A stretch of DNA of 10,379 bases, taken from contig OUQQ01000678.1 in the NCBI GenBank assembly GCA_900404475.1, forward strand, positions 1-10,379. The letters are read 5' to 3'. This stretch comes from Spongospora subterranea (taxonomy: Eukaryota; Endomyxa; Phytomyxea; Plasmodiophorida; Plasmodiophoridae). The translations under genes and the position numbers were made by a program. Shown here one piece after another: positions 1 to 8,528 of this stretch (its first letter is position 1; each line of letters starts with the position of its first letter). The notes under the pieces are model-generated. The model ran no database searches, had not been told where the DNA came from, and was given only the letters and a program-made list of their open reading frames with translations.

Positions 1-564
1 AAAATATCCGTGGAATTTTGCAATATTTGGTGACATCCAAACGGGCCCTAAAAAAAAACATTTTTACGGAATTCGAGAACCGAATTGGGGTCACATGCTG
101 TCACAAACTTTTGAGCGACACATATATTTTTTCGTGACACGGAATGTTTTTTTACTCACCCAGGAAGAAATCGTCAACCACGTTTCTAGCTAAGTCAACT
201 TGCTGCACAGCCATGAGGTAGCCCCTACAGCGCAATCACATTCCAACACTTGTTGTGGTCGTTATGCCGAGCCAGACTGTCATAGAGTTAATTCAGAGTC
301 AGCTGTATGTAGATCGGAACCCGCAAACGTAAGGAACTAGAAAATTCTAACCGCATGAAATCCCGCGTTCAAGCCGACCACGTCACTATTCAGCGAATAT
401 CATCGCGATTTCGCTTGCGTCAAGATCGTACATGATTAACGATAATAGGCATTATAAGTTACAAAAATACGGTATTCAAGACAATTGTGATGATATTCAT
501 TTTCATTCATGCAGCAGCATTGAAGCAATAGCTGCTCGCTTCGTTTGAAGAAACAAAAATGCTG

Positions 565-1050
565 CAGTCATGTTGTCAGGCTAATTGGATTAACAAAAAA
601 ATGCCGTTCGGTCGTAATGCAAAACAGGTCGGTGACATCGATAATGCAATCATGATATGCAGCAGTAGCCCATTCGTACAGTAATGGCGGGAGGCGAAGT
701 CGGCAATCGACGGCATCGTTTCAAATCTGGGTGCATATACAGGAAATCGGGAACGCCACCTGGATTCTTGCTGCTCTTTCGCATTGTATGCCCGTTCCAG
801 TCGATATACACCTTGTCTAAAGTCTCTTTTATCAATGGGGCAAACACAAATAACCGTATTTTGGCGGATCTTGGTCGTCAGCATTATATAAAGCACTCGA
901 ATTAGCCCTTTGAAATAATCGATCCAAAAAGCGATTCCATGAGGGTACAACTGGTTCCACCGGCTCTCGATGCGCTGGTTGTTTTTTGTTGTTTTTTTGT
1001 GATTAAGTTCGCACTTTTCATGCAGGTTTGGCGGTCCCTCGGCTATTGGG
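565..1050 (-). pseudogene. Remnant of DDE integrase-core transposon protein
   Basis: Decayed coding fragment of the eukaryotic integrase-core family recognised by an HNQRIE motif followed by a WWI.FFK-like block and a WN.H.IR block. Reading down the minus strand I see NNQRIESRWNQL near 985-950, then AFWIDYFKGLIRV in the same frame. After a frame change comes ETLDKVYIDWNGHTMRKS followed by GGVPDFLY (about 820-720). A last open stretch runs to about 570. A short KVRT piece near 1010-1020, ending in a stop, fits the segment that normally precedes the catalytic acidic residue; the sequence between it and NNQRIE is deleted. At least two frame changes and missing catalytic segments make it non-functional. 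These proteins act as nuclear DDE recombinases or domesticated derivatives. Family assignment rests on motif memory; boundaries are approximate, and no terminal repeats were identified. Confidence 0.6.
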
Positions 1051-1175
1051 CCAAGATTTACTTTTTATGGCTCTCGCCTCAAAAGTTTCTGCCGGGTATG
1101 TAACAAGCTCGCACTCGCAATAGATACCTTCGCTGAATGTTCTGAAGTCTGACCGACATTGTGATGGGCCATGCG

Positions 1176-1237
1176 TTTCAGCTGTCGACAGCTGGCCCAG
1201 TCAGAAATCATACTTTCAGCCGTCGACTTTCGGCCCA
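1176..1237. repeat. 24-base imperfect direct repeat with embedded palindrome
   Basis: Two related 24-base units start at 1176 and 1214, giving a 38-base period. Both begin TTTCAGC, share GTCGAC in the middle and end GGCCCA. The first unit contains the perfect 16-base palindrome CAGCTGTCGACAGCTG at 1179-1194; the second copy has lost the symmetry. No gene is attached to it. It could be a protein-binding site of a mobile element, a fold-back remnant or chance. Confidence 0.55.
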
Positions 1238-1419
1238 ACCAGATTTGGTTTTGACTGTCGTTTTTATATACATTCAGACTTGCCGGTTGTGTTCCTGTTC
1301 ATATTTCAAGGTGCGGCAAAGGTCAGATCTCAGGATTAGCTTTCGCGGTTAACATTAGGCAGCAATCGGTAAACAGAACGAGTTCCTTTATTAAACATGT
1401 ATGCCCTGAAAGTGATATG

Positions 1420-1650
1420 TTAACTCATGTTTACATTGACATCCGACAAGAGGAAGAAATCGGATACCGAGATCACTTGGGGACGCGGTTCAAGGACACT
1501 ACCAGACTCATGTTGAAAGGTGAAATCCGAAGTAGCGGTGAACTGTCCGTTCGGCTGTGGGTGCGGCGACCTTGATTGAGTCGCTGGGTTCGATTCGAGT
1601 GAATCTTCATTGGCGGGCTGTTGGGACGTCGCGGTCCGGGTCAGCGCCAT
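1420..1650 (-). other. Unidentified 76-codon hydrophilic open frame
   Basis: An ATG-initiated minus-strand frame at 1650 encodes a short protein rich in S, T, P, Q and N (it begins MALTRTATSQQPANEDSL) and ends at 1420. It has no domain, membrane segment or signal peptide that I recognise. Composition resembles a disordered N-terminus, such as a retroelement Gag start or a first exon. On the same strand just upstream (about 1650-1830) lies non-coding, AATAAA-containing sequence that could be leader or LTR-like, but I found no second LTR copy in the window. The antisense frame is also partly open, so this may be chance. I do not assign a function. Confidence 0.2.
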
Positions 1651-1857
1651 TCGGAAATCGAAACGTGGAATGCTTATCTAGAGCTAAAAATGTTGATAGA
1701 ACCTAAAAACGTTTTGTGCACCTCTGGTGGGTTGGATCGAGCCGGTTCAGCTCGAGACGTCGTTCCACGTCCAACAGAGGTCTCCAAATATGTTAGCAAT
1801 AAAAATCAAACTGTTTATTTAGGGACATAGAGCGAGTCATAGAGGAACAAGTACCAG

Positions 1858-2043
1858 GTGAGTACCTTGCCAGGTAATACACGCGGCAGAGGAACAAAAT
1901 GTCTGGTGGAACAGACCCAGACAATGAGGGAACAGGCTAACGCATTGCGCGAGCAATCGAATGCTATGCTGGAGGAGAACGCCATCATATTATTTTTTAT
2001 CAGAGACGAAGACAGCTTGGAATCATCGGCTGAGTTTCTTTAG
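1858..2043 (+). other. Possible Q/E-rich coiled-coil fragment
   Basis: A plus-strand open frame of about 61 codons contains an obvious near-repeat: TMREQANALREQSNAMLEEN is built of 7-residue steps with M/A/L at spaced positions and R, E, Q between them, as expected for a short alpha-helical coiled coil. The frame has no good ATG (it opens at GTG) and ends in TAG at about 2041. It abuts the downstream end of the Harbinger remnant on the other strand. It could be a piece of a transposon Gag-like or Myb-associated protein, or a host exon. The helical repeat is visible; the identity is unknown. Confidence 0.25.
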
Positions 2044-2129
2044 ACTCATGAAGACAAAAAACTCGCTAGTTAACAATACAGAAGCACATGCAATACAGGT
2101 TTTTAACGACATTTTTCATATTCTGTGAG

Positions 2130-3097
2130 CTCAACGATCAGCCGGGAACTGACAATTTGTTGGAGCGGCTTTGCAAGATGCCGAATACTCTTTCCACTTT
2201 CTTTCCGTTTCGCCTCTTGCAGTTTTGCAGAAAATTGCTTTTTCAGGATTCAGGTGGGCGAAAAGTTTTCATAAAACATTTCCAAGCAGGATATATGCCG
2301 TCCACCAGAATGTAGTAATCATCGTATTGATTGCCGTTGATCACGTGCGGTTTACATTCGAGTTTACCCTGCACTATCTAGCTATCAAGGGTGAACGATC
2401 AAGAATGTTCAGGTGGTTCATGGAGCCTGGGTACCCGACGCTGGCATACCAAATGTATGCCTCGGGACCAACGATAGCTTCCAATACCATTGTAAGGATT
2501 CCCTTATCTTTGCAGACGTATTCACCCGAATACGCCTTAGGACAATTTTTTCATTCCCAATGCATGCAATCCATGCTGAACGACTGACCTGTCCACCCGT
2601 TTTGCTCATTGAATTCGAGGATTTTGTCAATATCATGTTCTGTTGGGGGCCTTAGATTTTGGCTTCCGTTCACAAAAAAATAATGCCATCATAAAATGTT
2701 TCAAGACAGTTCTTCGCAACTGTTTCAGAAATTCGACAATATTCATCCAAAGCGTCGGCAGGCGATCTCTGTAGGGGACTGGGCCCAGGTTTACGCAGAT
2801 CATCAGCCTTCTGCTGTAAATAAGGGACAAAACTTGGCAAATTCTCAAGAATCTTTGCGAATAAAACAGAACGCATTCTGAACCGCCGACGGAAGTCGAT
2901 TTGGGATAAGTAGGGTCACGCGAAAGATAGTCCCGAACAATTGCTGGATGTCCATCAAGCGAAGTCACGGTTCAAATTGGGTCTTTTTTTTTCAGGTATT
3001 GACCCCCATGACGCTTTGGTGGGCATTGTTACTCGCTCAGAGACTCGAAAATTTCCAAGTCTAGGAAATCATCCAACGTTGAATCATACGGAGCCAT
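2130..3097 (-). pseudogene. Decayed PIF/Harbinger transposase (DDE_Tnp_4 type)
   Basis: Reading down the minus strand: a likely ATG at 3097 opens an acidic N-terminus (MAPYDSTLDDFLDLEIFESL). Next come PNLNRDF near 2985, RDYLSRDPTYPK and FRRRFRMRSVLFAKI (about 2955-2860), ADALDEYCRISETVAKNCLE (about 2760-2710), SMDCMHWE near 2570, VLEAIVGPEAYIWYAS and GSMNHLNILDRSPL (about 2480-2375), YYILVDGIYPAW (about 2300) and ERVFGILQSRSNKLS (about 2190-2140). This is the order of plant- and oomycete-like Harbinger nucleases, which cut and paste DNA with three acidic residues. The first D (SMDC), third D (LVDG) and the E of ERVFG are visible, but the second is H in NHLN where the family has ND. Stops, several frame changes and a deletion before ADALDEY make it inactive. 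It is divergent from the Myb/SANT frame at 3304. Confidence 0.85.
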
Positions 3098-3303
3098 CGG
3101 AAGCCACCTATTCTGCATTTAATTACGACAAATGACTTCGCGATACGACAGTGGGTATCAAAGTTGGTCAGCGAGTTGATTTCAAAGTTGTTTTTTTCCC
3201 GAAAAACATGACTTTGATTTTAAAAGAAATGGTTTTTAATTTGGTTTTGATTTTCCCGTCCGCTTTAATTGTTGCGGGTTTTCTTCGATCGAGAACTGTC
3301 GTC
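3098..3303. promoter_or_regulatory. Divergent intergenic region of Harbinger gene pair
   Basis: About 206 bases separate the inferred transposase ATG (3097, minus) from the Myb/SANT ATG (3304, plus), so both promoters of the two-gene element should lie here. The stretch is T-rich on the plus strand near 3180-3260. I see no definite TATA box or other named site; the role is inferred from gene arrangement only. Confidence 0.35.
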
Positions 3304-3997
3304 ATGGCGGCCAGGATTTCGCTCTCCAAGCGCCGAACAACCAAGGCTGAGTTCTCCCAGATGGTAGCGTTCTTGGAGATAATACCTGAGAACTTGAAGC
3401 TGATTACAGGTTCTGCAGCGCTTGAAAATGCCGGTAATGGCCGGCCAGCCGCCTACCAAAGAAGCGGCGTAAACAGCGCTAGCCCTATATAATAGTTCTA
3501 CGCTGCGGTATGATACCCATTTCAAAAAATCCTGGACGACAAGTCCAGATACAACTCGTATATCAAAAAATTTAAGGACACCAAGAAAAATTCTTGCCAA
3601 ACGGGATTCGGTTTAGATGAAAACGACGCTCTTGAAGGCGTCACGACGATTGATGAGAAGTTGCAGACATTGTGTCCGTTTTTCTCCCGTCTGGACGTCT
3701 TGTTTGGACATCGTCAACTTGTGAATCCCAGTGTTATCATATCTGTTGGTGGAAATGTTTTTGTAGACGGGAACGATTGGCTTGGCAATACGCCTGCCCA
3801 ATGCCTCTGATGAAACCGATGACCTCAATGACGATTCTGATGATGGTCTTAACAGCAGCGTTGGTGCTTGCTTTGTTGGTGACGATCTGACCGTGTCAGT
3901 TGAAAATTCAGGGCTCCCCTGTTCTGAATCAAGTGAGCATCATGTTTGGTCGTCTGACGAAAAAACAATCGCCAGGGATTTGTTGATTGTTGCCTAA
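3304..3997 (+). pseudogene. Broken Myb/SANT-like DNA-binding protein (Harbinger partner)
   Basis: An ATG at 3304 starts MAARISLSKRRTTKAEF, then MVAFLEIIPENLKLITGSAA, the opening helix of a trihelix/Myb-SANT-like domain. The reading frame then moves by one: TALALYNSSTLRYDTHFKKSW lies in the next frame (about 3465-3533) behind a stop. It moves again to KSRYNSYIKKFKDTKKNSC, QTGFGLDENDALEGVTTIDE and LCPFFSRLDVLFGHRQLVNP (about 3540-3730). A further shift near 3805 leads into an acidic/serine-rich tail (DETDDLNDDSDDG, GLPCSESSE). Homology with the second copy stops at about 3935; the remaining codons to 3997 are merely antisense of that copy. Such proteins bind transposon ends and help import the Harbinger transposase into the nucleus. 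At least three frame breaks make it a pseudogene. An intron around 3460-3530 is possible but needs no stop-free alternative that I can find. Confidence 0.75.
3673..3935 (+). repeat. Inverted repeat, left arm
   Basis: This segment matches the reverse complement of 4204-4464 over its whole length, with roughly four fifths identity by eye and a few 1-3 base indels. Near-perfect stretches include the block starting GGACATCGTCA, the block GGCTTGGCAATACGCC/CGCTTGGCAATACGCC and the inner end CCTGTTCTGAATCAAGTGA. It carries the Myb/SANT domain C-terminus and the acidic tail. Confidence 0.88.
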
Positions 3998-4464
3998 TCT
4001 TGCCCATTGGCCAATAGCTTGGCAGTTGCGCCTTGGTCGATCGATTTCAAGTAAGCCATGGCAAATGATTTATGAACCGACTTTACCGAAACAGGTTTTG
4101 GGCTGGTGAACGCGACGGCTGCGTCGGGATTGGTTTTCCATTTTTTTAAGGACCTAAGTTCTGTGAATTGGCAATGGAATCATGGCGCAGCTCCCGATTT
4201 TCGTCACTTGATTCAGAACAGGGGAGCCCTGAATATTCAACTGAAACGTTCAGGTCGTCAACAGCGGAGACAGCACCAACGCTGCTGATAGGACAGAATC
4301 ATAATTGAGGTCATCGTCCTTGTCAGAGCCATTGGAATGGGCAGGCGTATTGCCAAGCGAATCGATTCCGTCTACAAAAATAATCCACCAACAGACATAA
4401 TAACACTGGGATTCACAGGCTGACGATGTCCAAACAACACGTCCAGACGGCAGAAAAACGGACA
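3994..4464 (-). pseudogene. Second, partial Myb/SANT-like gene copy, inverted
   Basis: The minus strand from 4464 encodes CPFFCRLDVLFGHRQPVNPS, a close paralogue of the plus-strand copy. After a one-base shift it gives FVDGIDSLGNTPAHSNGSDK and DDDLNYDS, then after another DDLNVSVEYSGLPCSESSDE. It continues beyond the point where the plus copy stops: NSQNLGP, then in another frame NPDAAVAF, SVKSVHKSFAMAYLKSIDQG and ATAKLLANGQD, ending at TAG (3994-3996). That last stretch of about 50 codons is open and basic/helical and is probably the conserved C-terminal region of the family. The N-terminal half of the Myb/SANT domain is missing upstream of 4464, where unrelated sequence begins. Frame breaks make it a pseudogene; its relation to the left copy suggests inverted duplication or nested insertion of two related Harbinger elements. 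Confidence 0.7.
4204..4464 (-). repeat. Inverted repeat, right arm
   Basis: Reverse-complement partner of 3673-3935. The 268-base spacer (3936-4203) is not symmetrical; it belongs to the right-hand gene copy, so the left copy is cut off at the inner edge. A transcript through both arms could fold into a long imperfect hairpin. Confidence 0.88.
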
Positions 4465-4576
4465 GGACTGGATAGAGATGTTTTCGGAAAAAACATTCTT
4501 TCAAAAACAATGGTTTGACTTGATTTGTCAATATTGTCAATCATTATGATGTCGAACCCGAGTTGGAAGAAGAGCG

Positions 4577-4906
4577 TTAGTGTGGAACACATCGGCTGAA
4601 AAGAGCGGATATGGTGGCAGCTCCAAAATCGTTCGCAATGTGGGAATTTGAACTTCGATCTGCACTCGCTTGGTTGGATCGATTCGCCCATTCCCTGGAA
4701 CCCATATCATTATCGTGGCGCATAGCGTCGAGCCGCATCGATTGCCGAACAGCGTTGCTGTCGGGCAATGACCCGATTGGCTCTGAATCTGGGATTCGGG
4801 CTCTGGTGCGAGACCAGACATTGATGGCAATTTCGCCTACCAGATTCGGAGGATTCTGATTGAATGCTGCAACAACCTCTTGTCTAGGCCTCATGAACTC
4901 TGGCAT
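4577..4906 (-). pseudogene. Possible MULE-type transposase fragment
   Basis: An open minus-strand frame of about 109 codons reads PEFMRPRQEVVAAF, NPPNLVGEIAINV and later LPDSNAVRQSMRLDAMRHD. This resembles the linker seen in many animal and oomycete Mutator-like proteins, where a helical stretch with NPP..I..E is followed by LP....R..R.RR before the catalytic domain. No FLYWCH/zinc region and no catalytic DDE segment could be recognised, and the frame ends at about 4577, shortly before the truncated Myb/SANT copy. The start is unsure. The match is a pattern impression without strict signature residues; it might instead be an unrelated open frame or a host exon. Confidence 0.3.
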
Positions 4907-4909
4907 CTT

Positions 4910-5950
4910 TGGCCCTTCTGATTCTTGTAAATCCTACCGATGACGACTGCTTCGGCAATATAAATTACGAACGAAATTCGTACATCATTCGGGGACAATC
5001 TCTGCCGCACACGTGCTTGAGGGTAGATCATCTGTATAGACGATGAGCAACTGTTGATGGCTTCAGTGTTGATACCAATCGGGAGTCAAAAACCGTTGAT
5101 GCTGCTGCGGCAGCGTCCTCTGTAAATATTGGAGTATGACTGCACGGAGGACAATGAATCCCTGAGGCAAACAAGAAAGGAAGTTCGGTAGTCTCTGCCA
5201 AGGATATACCTTGCCGACGACTCACCGACGAGTCCATAACTCACTCCCGATTTGATGTATAGCCCTGCGGGTGGAAGGCCCGTCTTCCTTTCAGATAAAA
5301 ACTCGCCCACTGCGCCTCTCAGCAACGTTCGAGCACGGAAAAGGGGTAGGGATTTGATTGATATCAATATGTAATAATGTGGTGTTTTGTGGCGAAAGTA
5401 CTCTGTCAGCGAGACCGCCTGAGTATTAACCAATTGGCGATCTACCGATCGCGAGAGACAGAGAGGGAAGACATGAAAAAGAAGTCGAGTGTATTCGAGA
5501 GCGAATGATACGAAGAAGAAAAGAATGTGCGACCGTTGACAAATCTTGTGAACTGCAACTTGTTCCGAGAGGACGCTGGACGCTCATGCACAGCATACCA
5601 GATACGAGACTCTCGTGCAAAACGAGCTCATTCTGCAAATGCATGGCCGATGGAATCTTTGATCGCTTGGGTAAACTGCGAAAACGTACTGGAAACTCAT
5701 CAAGCTGAACAACTCCCCATTGTTGGCTCCGGACCACGCGGTCTGAGCCTTTGTGATCTCAAATACAGTCAAAGGCGACAAAAACATTATTCGATTACAC
5801 AGTCTGGGATCAAAAACTTTGCATTTCTGAGGGTCTATTAGCAACCTGCTCTTTCAGTATTTCCCATTGGGAATCGAGGACAAAACAACAAAATTGTACT
5901 TAGACATTGGCAATCAGATCAACAAACAACCTCATATGTTTATATTGGTA
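4910..5950. other. Stretch without recognisable gene
   Basis: Several frames of 70-115 codons are open on either strand (for example 5086-5433 and 5426-5737 minus, 5527-5841 plus). They overlap one another in different frames, and none shows a domain, a repeat or a splice-consistent continuation I can name. The end nearest 5955 must include the 3' untranslated region of the zeta GST gene, where minus-strand AATATA-like sequence near 5941-5946 is a weak polyadenylation candidate. The rest may be old transposon sequence. Confidence 0.4.
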
Positions 5951-5954
5951 AAGA

Positions 5955-6934
5955 TCACTGTTTAGCAGCGTCGGGCTGGTGATCTGGATGGGCCGCTATG
6001 AACGCTGGCAGTTTCTCCAGGGCAGCCGCGATTCGCGATATGATTGGGAATTGCGACATATCAACGTCGAACCGACGAGCGTTATAAACCTGTGGAACTA
6101 GACAGATATCGGCGATTGTGACATTGTCCCCAACACAACAGGCTCCTGCCGACGTGCTCAGATCCTTCTCCAACCCTGAAACCGGTCAACTTCACCCAAT
6201 TGGAACAACCATATGAGCGAGAAATTACCGATCAGACCAAGAGTGATGAAATGTTTGCACCATTGAATGGCATCGCCTTTCTGGTATTTGATAACCCGCA
6301 GGTTCTGAACAGGTTGAATATCGGCAGCGATAATCAGGGCCTGACGTCGGGCAACGGAGCGTAAATCTGTTTGTTTCGCCACGAGGGCGCGTTAACTGTG
6401 ATTTTCTTCAAGAACAATGAAAAATGAGTGAATTACAGGGATCTTTAGGCAGTAAGGGCGTCTGGGATGGTCTCGTCTCCTCCAGATATTCGATGATCGC
6501 CATGGACTCGTGCAACGAATGACCATCGATTCTGTGAACAAAAATGTTGTTGGGCAACGGGGGTGATCACCCAAGACACAAGCTGAAAACCAACTCGAGA
6601 ACAGGGACCTGATGGACTGGAGACTGAGAGAAATTCACATCGTCCAATTGTTCGCCTTTCAACAGATTAATAGCGACGTATTCTGTGTGGCAATTTTGTT
6701 ATTGAATCAGTTGAAAAATCAGAGCGCGATGAATTTGAAAATCGGAATATTTTGAAGCAATGCACAATTAAAAATTTATTTTCCAAAGCGGCGATTTGCA
6801 AAATGACAACGTGAAACTGAGGAAAAATCATGTTTACCATAGGGAATCCATTTCAGATTGAGAGCGATTCGAACTCGATATGAGCAGGAACTACGCCAAT
6901 ACGACGACAGACGAGTAGGGCGTTGTTCCGACAT
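5955..6934 (-). CDS. GSTZ1: Zeta-class glutathione S-transferase / maleylacetoacetate isomerase, 5 exons
   Basis: Cytosolic or mitochondrial enzyme that uses glutathione to isomerise maleylacetoacetate to fumarylacetoacetate in phenylalanine/tyrosine breakdown. Exons (minus): 6838-6934, 6595-6682, 6437-6531, 6229-6366, 5955-6175. Introns 6683-6837, 6532-6594, 6367-6436 and 6176-6228 all begin GT and end AG, and phases 1, 2, 1, 1 join without error. The sum is 639 bases, 212 residues plus TGA, the normal family length. Residues 12-27 are YWRSSCSYRVRIALNL, with the zeta S-S-C active-site motif at 15-17. VPVLEIDGHSL (58-68) carries the cis-proline at P59. ESMAIIEYLEETRP (70-83) has the glutathione-binding E-S pair, IQPVQNLRV (110-118) is the second-domain signature, and VGDNVTIADICLVPQVYNA (154-172) and FIAAHPDHQPD (198-208) close the helical domain. 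The ATG at 6934 gives the expected short N-terminus. The usual NPM before QVP is SPV. No stop or frame break. The symbol names the orthologous family. Confidence 0.94.
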
Positions 6935-7983
6935 CCCTTTCGCCGCTGATCCTGCAATGAATCAGCGACGGTGACGATATCGAGCGATTGCCCCCGTTGG
7001 CGATAATCGGAATAAAGAATGGGAGGGGCTGCGCCAGGTCATCCCTGACCATGACCATCTCTGGACCATTCATGGTGTTCTCATTCCAATCGGCCATCCA
7101 AAGAATAACCGATTTGTAAAGGATCATATGCCCCTGAGTACCCATCATTATTATTGTAGTTCGGTCGAAATAGCTAAATTTCATGTCGACTCCTGATTTT
7201 GATCGTAGACAAAAAAGGGTTAACAACATATCTTGAGGGAAAAAGGTATAGAACTAACACCAGTCGATACGTCGTCAACATTGCTGTTGAATCAAAGAAT
7301 GACCCAAAGACCAAGACGACCTTGTTGCTGACCACAATCCGCTGCCGGTTCGCTGATGAAATTCAACAATGGCGAAGTCCAAAAGGGCAAATTACCATTC
7401 GAGGGTGACAATCGGGTAAAGGAGCATGACATTCGATAGAGATCGTCTGTAATGGAGAGTGACAGAACCAATGAGCTGGATTTATTCGAGCTCGCAGTAC
7501 ATTTCAAATGAACATAGTTGTTGTGGCGACAGTTGCAACGACTCCATTGGTCTCACAACGTGTCAATGATGAACTTGATCACACAGTCTCTCTCGATGCG
7601 AATTGTTTCCAGGAGACCGGATCTGCAGCATTTGACATCCCGGGTGCAAACTGTATCTTTGACCTGGCTCCTCAATAATACTTCCGATTTTCACGAACAT
7701 TTTGTCGTCCCACACAGCCTAAAACGGCGACGTACTCAAATATGGACATGAGCAACGGCCTGAATAGGTTCATTATAGACGAATGGACTTGGCTCATTCC
7801 TGACGATGACATCTGGTCAGGAACTTGATCAACTCAACAATCGCCTCATATCCGTCGCAATTGGACGCAATGACTCGCCGAATGCGTTGGCGTTTCGCAA
7901 TTAAGCGGGTGGTGCTATCCCCAATTATTTGGAATTGTATAACAATTTGGGCAAATGAACATAGAATTGTTTATGGCCAAAGA
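6935..7983. other. Region between zeta GST and copia, no supported gene
   Basis: This holds the upstream flank of the zeta GST gene and whatever lies beyond the truncated copia end. Minus-strand open frames at 6891-7229 (overlapping exon 1 in another frame) and 7292-7507 show no recognisable domain. On the minus strand, ATTCATTGCAG ending at about 6949, 15 bases before the ATG, resembles a splice acceptor. It could join a 5' untranslated exon or a spliced leader, but nothing confirms this. Confidence 0.35.
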
Positions 7984-8528
7984 TCATACGAATTGGTGCG
8001 AAAGGACTGCAATATGGCGCATTCCATAGTACTTTTTGTGGTCAGTAATACCGAATTCAGCATTAAGTTTGCTCATAATGGTTTCCATAAGATGGTCGTC
8101 ATTGTGGGCAAAGATCATATCGTCAACGTGAAGTGCTAGTAGAACAACTTTCCCAGAATTGGAATGATTGAAATAGAAACAAGGATCCGATCTGCTTCTT
8201 GAGAAGTTTAGGGTCTCTATCAAGAAACTGTTCAGTTTCTTATTCCAGATGTGTCCGGCCTGTTTGAGTCCATATAGCCCTTTCTGTAATTTGCAAGCAC
8301 GGTGTGGAAATTTCGCGCTTATAAATCCCTCAGGTTGATCCATAAAAATCTCGGTGTCGTTTTACAAATGCACTAACAACGTCTTCCTGTCTAAGTTTCA
8401 ATCCGTTCTGTACAGTAAGGGCTAGAAGCAAGCGTTGCGATTCCGCGTCAGACGACTATTAAACTTTTCTGAATGCCCATTCGGGTCAGATTGACTGCAA
8501 ATACCCAGCGGCAGCCGATTGATTTCGA
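7984..8528 (-). pseudogene. Copia reverse transcriptase (RVT_2), broken
   Basis: Reading down the minus strand from the 593-codon frame: a lost base near 8521-8527 moves the frame to SIGCRWVFAVN. Another near 8491 moves it to SDPNGHSEKFNSRLTR. About 25 residues normally lying between KARLVA.GF and the LLLAL helix are absent (around 8440-8450). Then RLLLALTVQNGLKLRQEDVV and SAFV follow, an extra base near 8361-8364 shifts to NDTEIFMDQPEGF, and the rest is open from 8343 to 7984. That part includes CKLQKGLYGLKQAGHIWNKK and the polymerase motif ALHVDDMIFAHNDD (HVDD in the YxDD position, common in copia). It ends soon after FGITDH at a stop; the remainder of the thumb and RNase H are not found. 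Synthesis of cDNA by this copy is excluded as written. Confidence 0.88.

Noticed and set aside
2171..2587. 138-codon plus-strand open frame
   Set aside because: It is antisense to the Harbinger transposase remnant, whose motifs are clear on the minus strand.
5010..5045. LLIVYTDDL-like minus-strand string resembling a polymerase YxDD motif
   Set aside because: No other reverse-transcriptase motif is present at the right distance on either side; it is likely chance.
5527..5841. 104-codon plus-strand open frame
   Set aside because: It overlaps open frames of similar length on the minus strand (5426-5737, 5584-5844); there is no domain, and no codon evidence favours one of them.
6571..6594. Alternative exon 2 extension reading through to VFSLCLG with a 39-base intron
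   Set aside because: It would insert seven extra residues before IDGHSL, whereas the donor at 6594 gives the exact family spacing VPVLEIDGHSL.
6891..7229. 112-codon minus-strand open frame as an independent gene
   Set aside because: It runs into zeta GST exon 1 in the wrong frame, and its own translation shows no domain.
7825..8139. 104-codon plus-strand open frame
   Set aside because: It lies largely antisense to the copia reverse-transcriptase HVDD region and has no recognisable domain.
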